A stretch of 64,000 nucleotides of DNA from Chrysogorgia sp. JL179-B06. Its lineage: Eukaryota > Cnidaria > Anthozoa > Scleralcyonacea > Chrysogorgiidae. Positions 36,292-48,200 of this stretch are shown here, one piece after another. Under the pieces are notes generated by a model. That model had not been told where the DNA came from. It was given only the letters and a program-made list of their open reading frames with translations, and made no database searches. The stretch lies in assembly GCA_035772405.1 (NCBI GenBank), contig JAYKKM010000251.1, positions 62,001 through 126,000 of the forward strand, given 5' to 3'. How positions within the stretch are numbered: position 1 is the first letter of the stretch; each line of letters begins with the position of its first letter. Made by a program: the position numbers and the translations under genes.

Positions 36292-38115
36292 ACCTTGTCT
36301 TGTCTTGTCTTGTCTTGACTTGTCTTGACAAGTTGTCTTGTCTTGTGTCTTGTCTTGTCTTGTCTTGTCTTGTCTTGTCTTGTCTTGTCTTGTCTTGTCT
36401 TGTCTTGTCTTGTCTTGTCTTGTCTTGTCTTGACAAGTTGTCTTGTCTTGTCTTGTCTTGTCTTGTCTTGTCTTGTCTTGTCTTGTCTTGACTTGTCTTG
36501 TCTTGTCTTGTCTTGTCTTGACAAGTTTTCCTGTCTTGTCTTGTCTTGCACGTTGTCTTGTCTTGACAAGTTGTCTTGTCTTGTCTTGTCTTGTCTTGTC
36601 TTGTCTTGTCTTGTCTTGTCTTGTCTTGTCTTGACAAGTTGTCTTGTCTTGTCTTGACAAGTTGTCTTGTCTTGTCTTGACAAGTTGTCTTGTCTTGTCT
36701 TGACAAGTTGTCTTGTCTTGTCTTGACAAGTTGTCTTGTCTTGACAAGTTGTCTTGTCTTGACAATTGTCTTGTCTTGACAAGTTGTCTTGTCTTGTCTT
36801 GTCTTGTCTTGTCTTGTCTTGTCTTGTCTTGTCTTGTCTTGTCTTGTCTTGTCTTGTCTTGTCTTGTCTTGTCTTGTCTTGTCTTGTCTTGTCTTGTCTT
36901 GTCTTGACTTGTCTTGTCTTGACTTGTCTTGACAAGTTGTCTTGTCTTGTCTTGTCTTGTCTTGACTTGTCTTGTCTTGTCTTGTCTTGTCTTGTCTTGT
37001 CTTGTCTTGTCTTGTCTTGTCTTGTCTTGTCTTGTCTTGTCTTGTCTTGTCTTGTCTTGTCTTGTCTTGTATTGTCTTGTCTTGACTTCTCTTGACAAGT
37101 TGTCTTGTCTTGTCTTGTCTTGTCTTGTCTTTCCTTGTCTTGTCTTGTCTTGTCTTGTCTTGTCTTGTCTTGTCTTGTCTTGTCTTGTCTTGTCTTGTCT
37201 TGTCTTGTCTTGTCTTGTCTTGTCTTGTCTTGACAAGTTGTCTTGTCTTGTCTTGTCTTGTCTTGTCTTGTCTTGTCTAGACTTGTCTTGTCTTGTCTTG
37301 TCTTGTCTTGACAAGTTTTCTTGTCTTGTCTTGTCTTGTCTTGCACGTTGTCTTGTCTTGTCTTGACAAGTTGTCTTGTCTTGACCTTGTCTTGTCTTGT
37401 CTTGTCTTGTCTTGTCTTGACAAGTTGTCTTGTCTTGACAAGTTGTCTTGTCTTGTCTTGTCTTGACAAGTTGTCTTGTCTTGTCTTGTCTTGTCTTGTC
37501 TTGTCTTGTCTTGTCTTGTCTTGTCTTGTCTTGTCTTGACTTGTCTTGACAAGTTGTCTTGTCTTGTCTTGTCTTGTCTTGTCTTGTCTTGTCTTGTCTT
37601 GTCTTGTCTTGACAAGTTGTCTTGTCTTGTCTTGTCTTGTCTTGTCTTGTCCTGTCTTGTCTTGTCTTGTCTTGACAAGTTTTCTTGTCTTGTCTTGTCT
37701 TGCACGTTGTCTTGTCTTGTCTTGACAAGTTGTCTTGTCTTGTCTTGTCTTGTCTTGTCTTGTCTTGTCTTGTCTTGACAAGTTGTCTTGTCTTGTCTTG
37801 ACAAGTTGTCTTGTCTTGTCTTGACAAGTTGTCTTGTCTTGTCTTGACAAGTTGTCTTGTCTTGTCTTGACAAGTTGTCTTGTCTTGACATTGTCTTGTC
37901 TTGACAATTGTCTTGTCTTGACAAGTTGTCTTGTCTTGTCTTGTCTTGTCTTGTCTTGTCTTGTCTTGTCTTGTCTTGTCTTGACAAGTTGTCTTGTCTT
38001 GTCTTGTCTTTTCTTGTCTTGTCTTGTCTTGTCTTGTCTTGTCTTGTCTTGTCTTGTCTTGTCTTGTCTTGTCTTGACAAGTTGTCTTGTCTTGTCTTGT
38101 CTTGTCTTGTCTTGT

Positions 38116-38230
38116 CTAGACTTGTCCTGTCTTGTCTTGTCTTGTCTTGACAAGTTTTCTTGTCTTTTCTTGTCTTGTCTTGCACGTTGTCTTGACTTCT
38201 CTTGACAAGTTGTCTTGTTTTGACAACTTG
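38116..38230 (+). repeat. core with TTTTC and trailing TTGACTTCTC...TTTTGACAAC, copy 1
   Basis: After TTGCACGTTGTC come TTGACTTCTC, GACAAG, TTGTC, TTTTG and ACAACTTG. The same chain is found at 58858-58972 and 59709-59823. In all three CTAG and CACG are 67 bp apart. The other two copies carry TTGTA inside the core and this one does not. Confidence 0.87.
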
Positions 38231-38468
38231 TCTTGTCTTGTCTTGTCTTGTCTTGTCTTGTCTTGTCTTGTCTTGTCTTGTCTTGTCTTGTCTTGTCTTG
38301 ACAAGTTGTCTTGTCTTGTCTTGTCTTGTCTTGTCTTGTCTTGTCTTGTCTAGACTTGTCCTGTCTTGTCTTGTCTTGACAAGTTTTCCTGTCTTGTCTT
38401 GTCTTGCACGTTGTCTTGTCTTGTCTTGACAAGTTGTCTTGTCTTGTCTTGTCTTGTCTTGTCTTGTC

Positions 38469-38622
38469 TTGACAAGTTGTCTTGTCTTGTCTTGACAAGT
38501 TGTCTTGTCTTGTCTTGACAAGTTGTCTTGTCTTGTCTTGACAAGTTGTCTTGTCTTGTCTTGACAAGTTGTCTTGTCTTGACAAGTTGTCTTGTCTTGA
38601 CAAGTTGTCTTGTCTTGACAAG
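38469..38622 (+). repeat. phased cluster of TTGACAAG octamers (23-bp then 18-bp spacing)
   Basis: Octamers start at 38469, 38492, 38515, 38538, 38561, 38579, 38597 and 38615: four steps of 23 bp, then three of 18 bp (three or two TTGTC units between octamers). Similar clusters follow a core by about 60-90 bp near 10780, 12830, 24807, 53937 and 58198; at 58198 the first spacer carries a TTGTA. Within TCTTG-ACAAG-TTGTC the middle five bases are one pentamer in reverse orientation, so each octamer is a single inverted unit flanked by direct ones. It gives small dyads: CTTG-A-CAAG and GACAA-G-TTGTC. Confidence 0.88.
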
Positions 38623-38860
38623 TTGTCTTGTCTTGTCTTGTCTTGTCTTGTCTTGTCTTGTCTTGTCTTGTCTTGTCTTGTCTTGTCTTGTCTTGTCTTG
38701 TCTTGTCTTGTCTTGTCTTGTCTTGTCTTGTCTTGTCTTGTCTTGTCTTGTCTTGTCTTGTCTTGACTTGTCTTGTCTTGACTTGTCTTGACAAGTTGTC
38801 TTGTCTTGTCTTGTCTTGTCTTGACAAGTTGTCTTGTCTTGTCTTGTCTTGTCTTGTTTT

Positions 38861-39055
38861 GTCTTGTCTTGTCTTGTCTTGTCTTGTCTTGTCTTGTCTT
38901 GTCTTGTCTTGTCTTGTCTTGTCTTGTCTTGTCTTGTCTTGTCTTGTCTTGTCTTGTCTTGTCTTGTCTTGTCTTGTCTTGTCTTGTCTTGTCTTGTCTT
39001 GTCTTGTCTTGTCTTGTCTTGTCTTGTCTTGTCTTGTCTTGTCTTGTCTTGTCTT
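38861..39055 (+). repeat. longest uninterrupted TTGTC tract noticed (about 39 units)
   Basis: About 195 bp of TTGTC without a variant. Other long pure tracts: 27027-27204 and 42822-42984. Pure tracts of similar relative position occur after the GACAAC dyad in several units (about 19991-20140, 23139-23279, 29605-29750, 33731-33885), so tract placement as well as marker placement is conserved. Confidence 0.85.
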
Positions 39056-39238
39056 GACAAGTTGTCTTGTCTTGTCTTGTCTTGTCTTGTCTTGTCTTGT
39101 CTTGACAAGTTGTCTTGTCTTGACAAGTTGTCTTGTCTTGTCTTGTCTTGTCTTGTCTTGTCTTGTCTTGTCTTGTCTAGACTTGTCCTGTCTTGTCTTG
39201 TCTTGACAAGTTTTCCTGTCTTGTCTTGTCTTGTCTTG

Positions 39239-42200
39239 CACGTTGTCTTGTCTTGTCTTGACAAGTTGTCTTGTCTTGTCTTTTCTTGTCTTGTCTTGTC
39301 TTGTCTTGTGTTGTCTTGTCTTGTCTTGTCTTGTCTTGTCTTGTCTTGACAAGTTGTCTTGTCTTGTCTTGACAAGTTGTCTTGTATTGTCTTGACAAGT
39401 TGTCTTGTCTTGTCTTGACAAGTTGTCTTGTCTTGTCTTGACAAGTTGTGTTGTATTGTCTTGTCTTGTCTTGTCTTTCCTTGTCTTGCCTTGCCTTGTC
39501 TTGACAAGTTGTCTTGTCTTGTTTTGTCTTGTCTTGCCTTGTATTGTCTTGTCTTGTCTTGTCTTGTCTTGACAAGTTGTCTTGTCTTGTCTTGACAAGT
39601 TGTCTTGTCTTGTCTTGACAAGTTGTCTTGTCTTGTCTTGTCTTGACAAGTTGTCTTGTCTTGTCTTGACAAGTTGTCTTGTCTTGTCTTGTCTTGTCTT
39701 GTCTTGACAAGTTGTCTTGTCTTGTCTTGTCTTGACTTGTCTTGTCTTGTCTTGTCTTGTCTTGTCTTGTCTTGTCTTGTCTTGTCTTTACTTGTCTTGT
39801 CTTGTCTTGTCTTGTCTTGTCTTGTCTTGTCTTGTCTTGTCTTGTCTTGTCTTGTCTTGTCTTGTCTTGTCTTGACTTGTCTTGTCTTGTCTTGTCTTGT
39901 CTTGACAAGTTGTCTTGTCTTGTCTTGTCTTGTCTTGTCTTGTCTTGTCTTGTCTTGTCTTGTCTTGTCTTGTCTTGTCTTGTCTTGACTTGTCTTGTCT
40001 TGTCTTGTCTTGTCTTGTCTTGTCTTGTCTTGTCTTGTCTTGTCTTGTCTTGTCTTGTCTTGTCTTGACAAGTTGTCTTGTCTTGTCTTGTCTTGTCTTG
40101 TCTTGTCTTGTCTTGTCTTGTCTTGTCTTGTCTTGTCTTGTCTTGTCTTGTCTTGTCTTGTCTTTACTTGTCTTGTCTTGTCTTGTCTTGTCTTGTCTTG
40201 TCTTGTCTTGTCTTGTCTTGTCTTGTCTTGTCTTGTCTTGACAAGTTGTCTTGTCTTGTCTTGTCTTGTCTTGTCTTGTCTTGTCTTGTCTTGTCTTGTC
40301 TTGTCTTGTCTTGTCTTGACTTGTCTTGTCTTGTCTTGTCTTGTCTTGTCTTGTCTTGTCTTGTCTTGTCTTGTCTTGTCTTGTCTTGTCTTGTCTTGTC
40401 TTGTCTTGACAAGTTGTCTTGTCTTGTCTTGTCTTGTCTTGTCTTGTCTTGTCTTGTCTTGTTTTGTCTTGTCTTGTCTTGTCTTGTCTTGTCTTGTCTT
40501 GTCTTGACAAGTTGTCTTGTCTTGTCTTGTCTTGTCTTGTCTTGTCTTGTCTTGACAAGTTGTCTTGTCTTGACAAGTTGTCTTGTCTTGTCTTGTCTTG
40601 TCTTGTCTTGACTTGTCTTGTCTTGTCTTGTCTAGATTTGTCCTGTCTTGTCTTGTCTTGACAAGTTTTCCTGTCTTGTCTTGTCTTGTCTTGCACGTTG
40701 TCTTGTCTTGTCTTGACAAGTTGTCTTGTCTTGTCTTTTCTTGTCTTGTGTTGTCTTGTGTTGTGTTGTCTTGTGTTGTCTTGTCTTGTCTTGACAAGTT
40801 GTCTTGTCTTGTCTTGACAAGTTGTCTTGTCTTGTCTTGACAAGTTGTCTTGTCTTGTCTTGTCTTGTCTTGACAAGTTGTCTTGTCTTGTCTTGACAAG
40901 TTGTCTTGTCTTGTCTTGTCTTGTCTTGTCTTGTCTTGTCTTGTCTTGTCTTGACAAGTTGTCTTGTCTTGTCTTGTTTTGTCTTGTCTTGTCTTGTCTT
41001 GTCTTGTCTTGACAAGTTGTCTTGTCTTGTCTTGACAAGTTGTCTTGTCTTGTCTTGACAAGTTGTCTTGTCTTGTCTTGTCTTGACAAGTTGTCTTGTC
41101 TTGTCTTGACAAGTTGTCTTGTCTTGTCTTGTCTTGTCTTGTCTTGACAAGTTGTCTTGTCTTGTCTTGTCTTGTCTTGTCTTGTCTTGTCTTGTCTTGT
41201 CTTGTCTTGCCTGTCTTGTCTTGTCTTGTCTTGTCTTGTCTTGTCTTGTCTTGTCTTTACTTGTCTTGTCTTGTCTTGTCTTGTCTTGTCTTGTCTTGTC
41301 TTGTCTTGTCTTGTCTTGACAAGTTGTCTTGTCTTGTCTTGTCTTGTCTTGTCTTGTCTTGTCTTGTCTTGTCTTGTCTTGTCTTGTCTTGTCTTGTCTT
41401 GTCTTGTCTTGTCTTGTCTTGACAAGTTGTCTTGTCTTGTCTTGTCTTGTCTTGTCTTTCCTTGTCTTGTCTTGTCTTGTCTTGTCTTGTCTTGTCTTGT
41501 CTTGTCTTGTCTTGTCTTGTCTTGTCTTGTCTTGTCTTGTCTTGACAAGTTGTCTTGTCTTGTCTTGTCTTGCCTTGTCTTGTCTTGTCTAGACTTGTCC
41601 TGTCTTGTCTTGTCTTGTCTTGACAAGTTTTCTTGTCTTGTCTTGTCTTGTCTTGCACGTTGTCTTGTCTTGTCTTGACAAGTTGTCTTGTCTTGTCTTG
41701 TCTTGTCTTGTCTTGTCTTGTGTTGTGTCTTGTCTTGTCTTGTCTTGTCTTGTCTTGTCTTGTCTTGTCTTGACAAGTCTTGTCTTGTCTTGTCTTGTCT
41801 TGTCTTGTCTTGTCTTGTCTTGTCTTGTCTTGTCTTGTCTTGTCTTGTCTTGACAAGTTGTCTTGTCTTGTCTTGTCTTGTCTTGTCTTGTCTTGTCTTG
41901 TCTTGACAAGTTGTCTTGTCTTGTCTTGTCTTGTCTTGTCTTGTCTTGTCTTGTCTTGTCTTGTCTTGTCTTGTCTTGTCTTGTCTTGTCTTGTCTTGAC
42001 AAGTTGTCTTGTCTTGTCTTGTCTTGTCTTGTCTTGTCTTGTCTTGTCTTGACAAGTTGTCTTGTCTTGTCTTGTCTTGTCTTGTCTTGTCTTCTTGTCT
42101 GTCTTGTCTTGTGTCTTGTCTTGTCTTGTCTTGACAAGTTGTCTTGTCTTGTCTTGTCTTGTCTTGTCTTGTCTTGTCTTGTCTTGTCTTGACAAGTTGT

Positions 42201-45200
42201 CTTGTCTTGTCTTGTCTTGTCTTGTCTTGTCTTGACTTGTCTTGTCTTGTCTTGTCTTGTCTTGTCTTGTCTTGTCTTGACAAGTTGTCTTGTCTTGTCT
42301 TGTCTTGTCTTGTCTTGTCTTGTCTTGTCTTGTCTTGACAAGTTGTCTTGTCTTGTCTTGACAAGTTGTCTTGTCTTGTCTTGTCTTGTCTTGTCTTGTC
42401 TTGTCTTGTCTTGTTGTCTTGACAAGTTGTCTTGTCTTGTCTTGTCTTGTCTTGTCTTGACAAGTTGTCTTGTCTTGTCTTGTCTTGACAAGTTTCTTCT
42501 TGTCTTGTCTTGTCTTGTCTTGTCTTGTCTTGACTTGTCTTGACTTGTCTTGTCTTGTCTTGTCTTGTCTTGTCTTGTCTTGTCTTCTTGTCTTGTCTTG
42601 TCTTGTCTTGTCTTGACTTGTCTTGTCTTGTCTTGACTTGTCTTGTCTTGTCTTGTCTTGTCTTGTCTTGTCTTGTCTTGTCTTGTCTTGTCTTGTCTTG
42701 TCTTGTCTTGTCTTGTCTTGTCTTGTCTTGACAAGTTGTCTTGTCTTGTCTTGTCTTGTCTTGTCTTGTCTTGTCTTGTCTTGTCTTGTCTTGTCTTGTC
42801 TTGTCTTGTCTTGTCTTGTTCTTGTCTTGTCTTGTCTTGTCTTGTCTTGTCTTGTCTTGTCTTGTCTTGTCTTGTCTTGTCTTGTCTTGTCTTGTCTTGT
42901 CTTGTCTTGTCTTGTCTTGTCTTGTCTTGTCTTGTCTTGTCTTGTCTTGTCTTGTCTTGTCTTGTCTTGTCTTGTCTTGTCTTGACTTGTCTTGTCTTGT
43001 CTTGTTCTTGTCTTGTCTTGTCTTGTCTTGACAAGTTGTCTTGTCTTGTCTTGTCTTGTCTTGTCTTGTCTTGTCTTGTCTTGTCTTGTCTTGTCTTGTC
43101 TTTTTGTCTTGTCTTGTCTTGTCTTGACAAGTTGTCTTGTTGTCTTGTCTTGTCTTGTCTTGTCTTGTCTTGTCTTGACAAGTTGTCTTGTCTTGTCTTG
43201 TCTTGTCTTTCTTGTCTTGTCTTGTCTTGTCTTGTCTTGTCTTGTCTTGTCTTGTCTTGTCTTGACAAGTTGTCTTGTCTTGTCTTGTCTTGTCTTGTCT
43301 TGTCTTGTCTTGTCTTGTCTTGTCTTGTCTTGTCTTGTCTTGACAAGTTGTCTTGTCTTGTCTTGTCTTGTCTTGTCTTGTCTTGTCTTGTCTTGTCTTG
43401 TCTTGTCTTGTCTTGTCTTGTCTTGTCTTGTCTTGTCTTGTCTTGTCTTGTCTTGTCTTGTCTTGTCTTGTCTTGACAAGTTGTCTTGTCTTGTCTTGAC
43501 TTGTCTTGTCTTGTCTTGTCTTGTCTTGTCTTGTCTTGTCTTTGTCTTGTCTTGTCTTGTCTTGTCTTGTCTTGTCTTGTCTTGTCTTGTCTGTCTTGTC
43601 TTGTTTGTCTTGTCTTGTCTTGTCTTGTCTTGTCTGTCTTGTCTTGTCTTGTCTTGTCTTGTCTTGTCTTGTCTTGACAAGTTGTCTTGTCTTGTCTTGT
43701 CTTGTCTTGTCTTGTCTTGACAAGTTGTCTTGTCTTGTCTTGTCTTGTCTTGTCTTGACTTGTCTTGACAAGTTGTCTTGTCTTGTCTTGTCTTGTCTTG
43801 TCTTGTCTTGTCTTGTCTTGTCTTGTCTTGTCTTGTCTTGACAAGTTGTCTTGTCTTGTCTTGTCTGGTGTCTTGTCTTGTCTTGTCTTGTCTTGACAAT
43901 TTGTCTTGTCTTGTCTTGTCTTGTCTTGTCTTGTCTTGTCTTGTGTTGTCTTGTCTTGTCTTGTCTTGTCTTGTCTTGTCTTGACAAGTTGTCTTGTCTT
44001 GTCTTGTCTTGTCTTGTCTTGTCTTGTCTTGTCTTGACAAGTTGTCTTGTCTTGTCTTGTCTTGTCTTGTCTTGTCTTGTCTTGTCTTGACAAGTTGTCT
44101 TGTCTTGTCTTGTCTTGTCTTGTCTTGTCTTGACAAGTTGTCTTGTCTTGTCTTGTCTTGTCTTGTCTTGTCTTGACTTGTCTTGTCTTGTCTTGTTTGT
44201 CTTGTCTTGTCTTGTCTTGTCTTGTCTTGTCTTGTCTTGTCTTGTCTTGTCTTGTCTTGTCTTGTCTTGACTTGTCTTGTCTTGTCTTGTCTTGTCTTGT
44301 CTTGTCTGTCTTGTCTTGTCTTGACAAGTTGTCTTGTCTTGTCTTGTCTTGTATTGTCTTGTCTTGTCTTGTCTTGTCTTGTCTTGTCTTGTCTTGTCTT
44401 GTCTTGTCTTGACAAGTTGTCTTGTCTTGTCTTGACAAGTTGTCTTGTCTTGTCTTGACAAGTGTCTTGTCTTGTCTTGTCTTGTCTTGTCTTGTCTTGT
44501 CTTGACAAGTTGTCTTGTCTTGTCTTGTCTTGTCTTGTCTTGTCTTGTCTTGTCTTGTCTTGTCTTGTCTTGTCTTGTCTTGACTTGTCTTGTCTTGTCT
44601 TGACAAGTTGTCTTGTCTTGTCTTGTCTTGACTTGTCTTGACAACTTGTCTTGTCTTGTCTTGTCTTGTCTTGTCTTGTCTTGTCTTGTCTTGTCTTGAC
44701 TTGTCTTGTCTTGTCTTGTCTTGTCTTGTCTTGTCTTGTCTTGTCTTGTCTTGTCTTGTCTTGTCTTGTCTTGTCTTGTCTTGTCTTGTCTTGTCTTGTC
44801 TTGTCTTGTCTTGTCTTGTCTTGTCTTGTCTTGTCTTGTCTTGACAAGTTGTCTTGTCTTGTCTTGTCTTGTCTTGTCTTGTCTTGACAAGTTGTCTTGT
44901 CTTGACAAGTTGTCTTGTCTTGTCTTGTCTTGTCTTGTCTTGTCTTGTCTTGTCTTGTCTTGTCTTGTCTTGTCTTGTCTTGTCTTGACAAGTTGTCTTG
45001 TCTTGTCTTGTCTTGTCTTGTCTTGTCTTGTCTTGTCTTGTCTTGTCTTGTCTTGTCTTGTCTTGTCTTGTCTTGTCTTGTCTTGTCTTGTCTTGTCTTG
45101 TCTTGACAAGTTGTCTTGTCTTGTCTTGTTTTGTCTTGTCTTGTCTTGTCTTGTCTTGTCTTGTCTTGTCTTGTCTTGTCTTGTCTTGTCTTGTCTTGTC

Positions 45201-48200
45201 TTGACTTGTCTTGACAAGTTGTCTTGTCTTGTCTTGTCTTGTCTTTCCTTGTCTTGTCTTGTCTTGTCTTGTCTTGTCTTGTCTTGTCTTGTCTTGTCTT
45301 GTCTTGTCTTGTCTTGTCTTGTCTTGTCTTGACAAGTTGTCTTGTCTTGTCTTGTCTTGTCTTGTCTTGTCTTGTCTTGACTTGTCCTGTCTTGTCTTGT
45401 CTTGTCTTGACAAGTTTTCTTGTCTTGTCTTGTCTTGTCTTGCACGTTGTCTTGTCTTGTCTTGACAAGTTGTCTTGTCTTGACCTTGTCTTGTCTTGTC
45501 TTGTCTTGTCTTGTCTTGACAAGTTGTCTTGTCTTGACAGTTGTCTTGTCTTGTCTTGTCTTGTCTTGTCTTGTCTTGTCTTGTCTTGTCTTGTCTTGAC
45601 AAGTTGTCTTGTCTTGTCTTGTCTTGTCTTGTCTTGTCTTGTCTTGACTTGTCTTGACAAGTTGTCTTGTCTTGTCTTGTCTTGTCTTGTGTCTTGTCTT
45701 GTCTTGTCTTGTCTTGTCTTGTCTTGTCTTGTCTTGTCTTTGTCTTGTCTTGTCTTGTCTTGTCTTGTCTTGTCTTGACAAGTTGTCTTGTCTTGTCTTG
45801 TCTTGTCTTGTCTTGTCTTGTCTTGTCTTGACAAGTTGTCTTGTCTTGTCTTGTCTTGTCTTGTCTTTCTTGTCTTGTCTTGTCTTGTCTTGTCTTGTCT
45901 TGACAAGTTGTCTTGCTTGTCTTGTCTTGTCTTGTCTTGTCTTGTCTTGACAAGTTGTCTTGTCTTGTCTTGTCTTGTCTTGTCTTGACGTCTTGTCTTG
46001 TCTTGTCTTGTTTGTCTTGTCTTGTCTTGTCTTGTCTTGTCTTGTCTTGTCTTGTCTTGTCTTGTCTTGTCTTGTCTTGTCTTGACTTGTCTTGACAAGT
46101 TGTCTTGTCTTGTCTTGTCTTGTCTTTCCTTGTCTTGTCTTGTCTTGTCTTGTCTTGTCTTGTCTTGTCTTGTCTTGTCTTGTCTTGTCTTGTCTTGTCT
46201 TGTCTTGTCTTGTCTTGTCTTGTCTTGTCTTGTCTTGTCTTGACAAGTTGTCTTGTCTTGTCTTGTCTTGTCTTGTCTTGTCTTGTCTTGACTTGTCCTG
46301 TCTTGTATTGTCTTGTCTTGACAAGTTTTCCTGTCTTGTCTTGTCTTGTCTTGCACGTTGTCTTGTCTTGTCTTGACAAGTTGTCTTGTCTTGTCTTGTC
46401 TTGTCTTGTCTTGTCTTGACTTGTCTTGACAAGTTGTCTTGTCTTGACAAGTTGTCTTGTCTTGTCTTGTCTTGTCTTGTCTTGTCTTGTCTTGTCTTGT
46501 CTTGACAAGTTGTCTTGTCTTGTCTTGTCTTGTCTTGTCTTGTCTTGTCTTGACTTGTCTTGACAAGTTGTCTTGTCTTGTCTTGTCTTGTCTTGTCTTG
46601 TCTTGTCTTGTCTTGTCTTGTCTTGTCTTGTCTTGTCTTGTCTTGTCTTGACAAGTTGTCTTGTCTTGTCTTGTCTTGTCTTGTCTTGTCTTGTCTTGTC
46701 TTGACAAGTTGTCTTGTCTTGTCTTGTCTTGTCTTGTCTTGTCTTGTCTTGACAAGTTGTCTTGTCTTGTCTTGTCTTGTCTTGTCTTGTCTTCAAGTTG
46801 TCTTGTCTTGTCTTGTCTTGTCTTGTCTTGTCAACTTGTCTTGTCTTGTCTTGTTTGTCTTGTCTTGTCTTGTCTTGTCTTGTCTTGTCTTGTCTTGTCT
46901 TGTCTTGTCTTGTCTTGTCTTGTCTTGACTTGTGTTGTGTTGTCTTGTTTTCTTGTCTTGTCTTGTCTTGTCTTGTCTTGACAAGTTGTCTTGTCTTGTC
47001 TTGTCTTTTATTGTCTTGTCTTGTCTTGTCTTGTCTTGTCTTGTCTTGTCTTGTCTTGTCTTGTCTTGACAAGTTGTCTTGTCTTGTCTTGACAAGTTGT
47101 CTTGTCTTGTCTTGACAAGTGTCTTGTCTTGTCTTGACAAGTTGTCTTGTCTTGTCTTGACAAGTTGTCTTGTCTTGTCTTGTCTTGTCTTGTCTTGTCT
47201 TGTCTTGTCTTGTCTTGTCTTGTCTTGTCTTGTCTTGACTTGTCTTGTCTTGATTTCTCTTGACAAGTTGTCTTGTCTTGTCTTGTCTTGTCTTGTCTTG
47301 ACAACTTGTCTTGTCTTGTCTTGTCTTGTCTTGTCTTGTCTTGTCTTGTCTTGTCTTGACTTGTCTTGTCTTGTCTTGTCTTGTCTTGTCTTGTCTTGTC
47401 TTGTCTTGTCTTGTCTTGTCTTGTCTTGTCTTGTCTTGTCTTGTCTTGTCTTGTCTTGTCTTGTTTTGTCTTGTCTTGTCTTGTCTTGTCTTGTCTTGTC
47501 TTGTCTTGACAAGTTGTCTTGTCTTGTCTTGTCTTGTCTTGTCTTGTCTTGACAAGTTGTCTTGTCTTGACAAGTTGTCTTGTCTTGTCTTGTCTTGTCT
47601 GTCTTGTCTTGTCTTGTCTTGTCTTGTCTTGTCTTGTCTTGTCTTGTCTTGTCTTGTCTTGTCTTGTCTTGTCTTGTCTTGTCTTGTCTTGTCTTGTCTT
47701 GTCTTGTCTTGTCTTGTCTTGTCTTGTCTTGACAAGTTGTCTTGTCTTGTCTTGTCTTGTCTTGACAAGTTTTCTTGTCTTGTCTTGTCTTGTCTTGCAC
47801 GTTGTCTTGTCTTGTCTTGACAAGTTGTCTTGTCTTGTCTTTTCTTGTCTTGTCTTGTGTTGTCTTGTCTTGTCTTGTTGTCTTGTCTTGTCTTGTCTTG
47901 TCTTGACAAGTTGTCTTGTCTTGTCTTGACAAGTTGTCTTGTCTTGTCTTGTCTTGTCTTGTCTTGTCTTGACAAGTTGTCTTGTCTTGTCTTGACAAGT
48001 TGTCTTGTCTTGTCTTGTCTTGTCTTGTCTTGTCTTGTCTTGACAAGTTGTCTTGTCTTGTCTTGTCTTGTCTTGTTTTGTCTTGTCTTGTCTTGTCTTG
48101 TCTTGTCTTGACAAGTTGTCTTGTCTTGTCTTGACAAGTTGTCTTGTCTTGTCTTGACAAGTTGTCTTGTCTTGTCTTGTCTTGTCTTGACTTGTCTTGA

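Larger units (their letters stand above)
34192..39238 (+). repeat. higher-order repeat unit III (about 5.0 kb, shortened)
   Basis: Intervals are 1383 and 677, then 297, 795, 359, 480, 224 and 832; total 5047 bp. The last six agree with units I, II and IV. The front part (about 980, 790, 2240 in full units) is replaced by two intervals, so about 2 kb is missing. An extra core of the boundary subtype (TTTTC plus TTGTG) sits at 35575. A simple reading is an internal deletion or unequal exchange in the front of the unit. Confidence 0.8.

Noticed and set aside
38469..38622. Regularly spaced repeats resembling a CRISPR array.
   Set aside because: The spacers are themselves TTGTC repeats, the repeat is only 8 bp, and no cas genes exist in the window.
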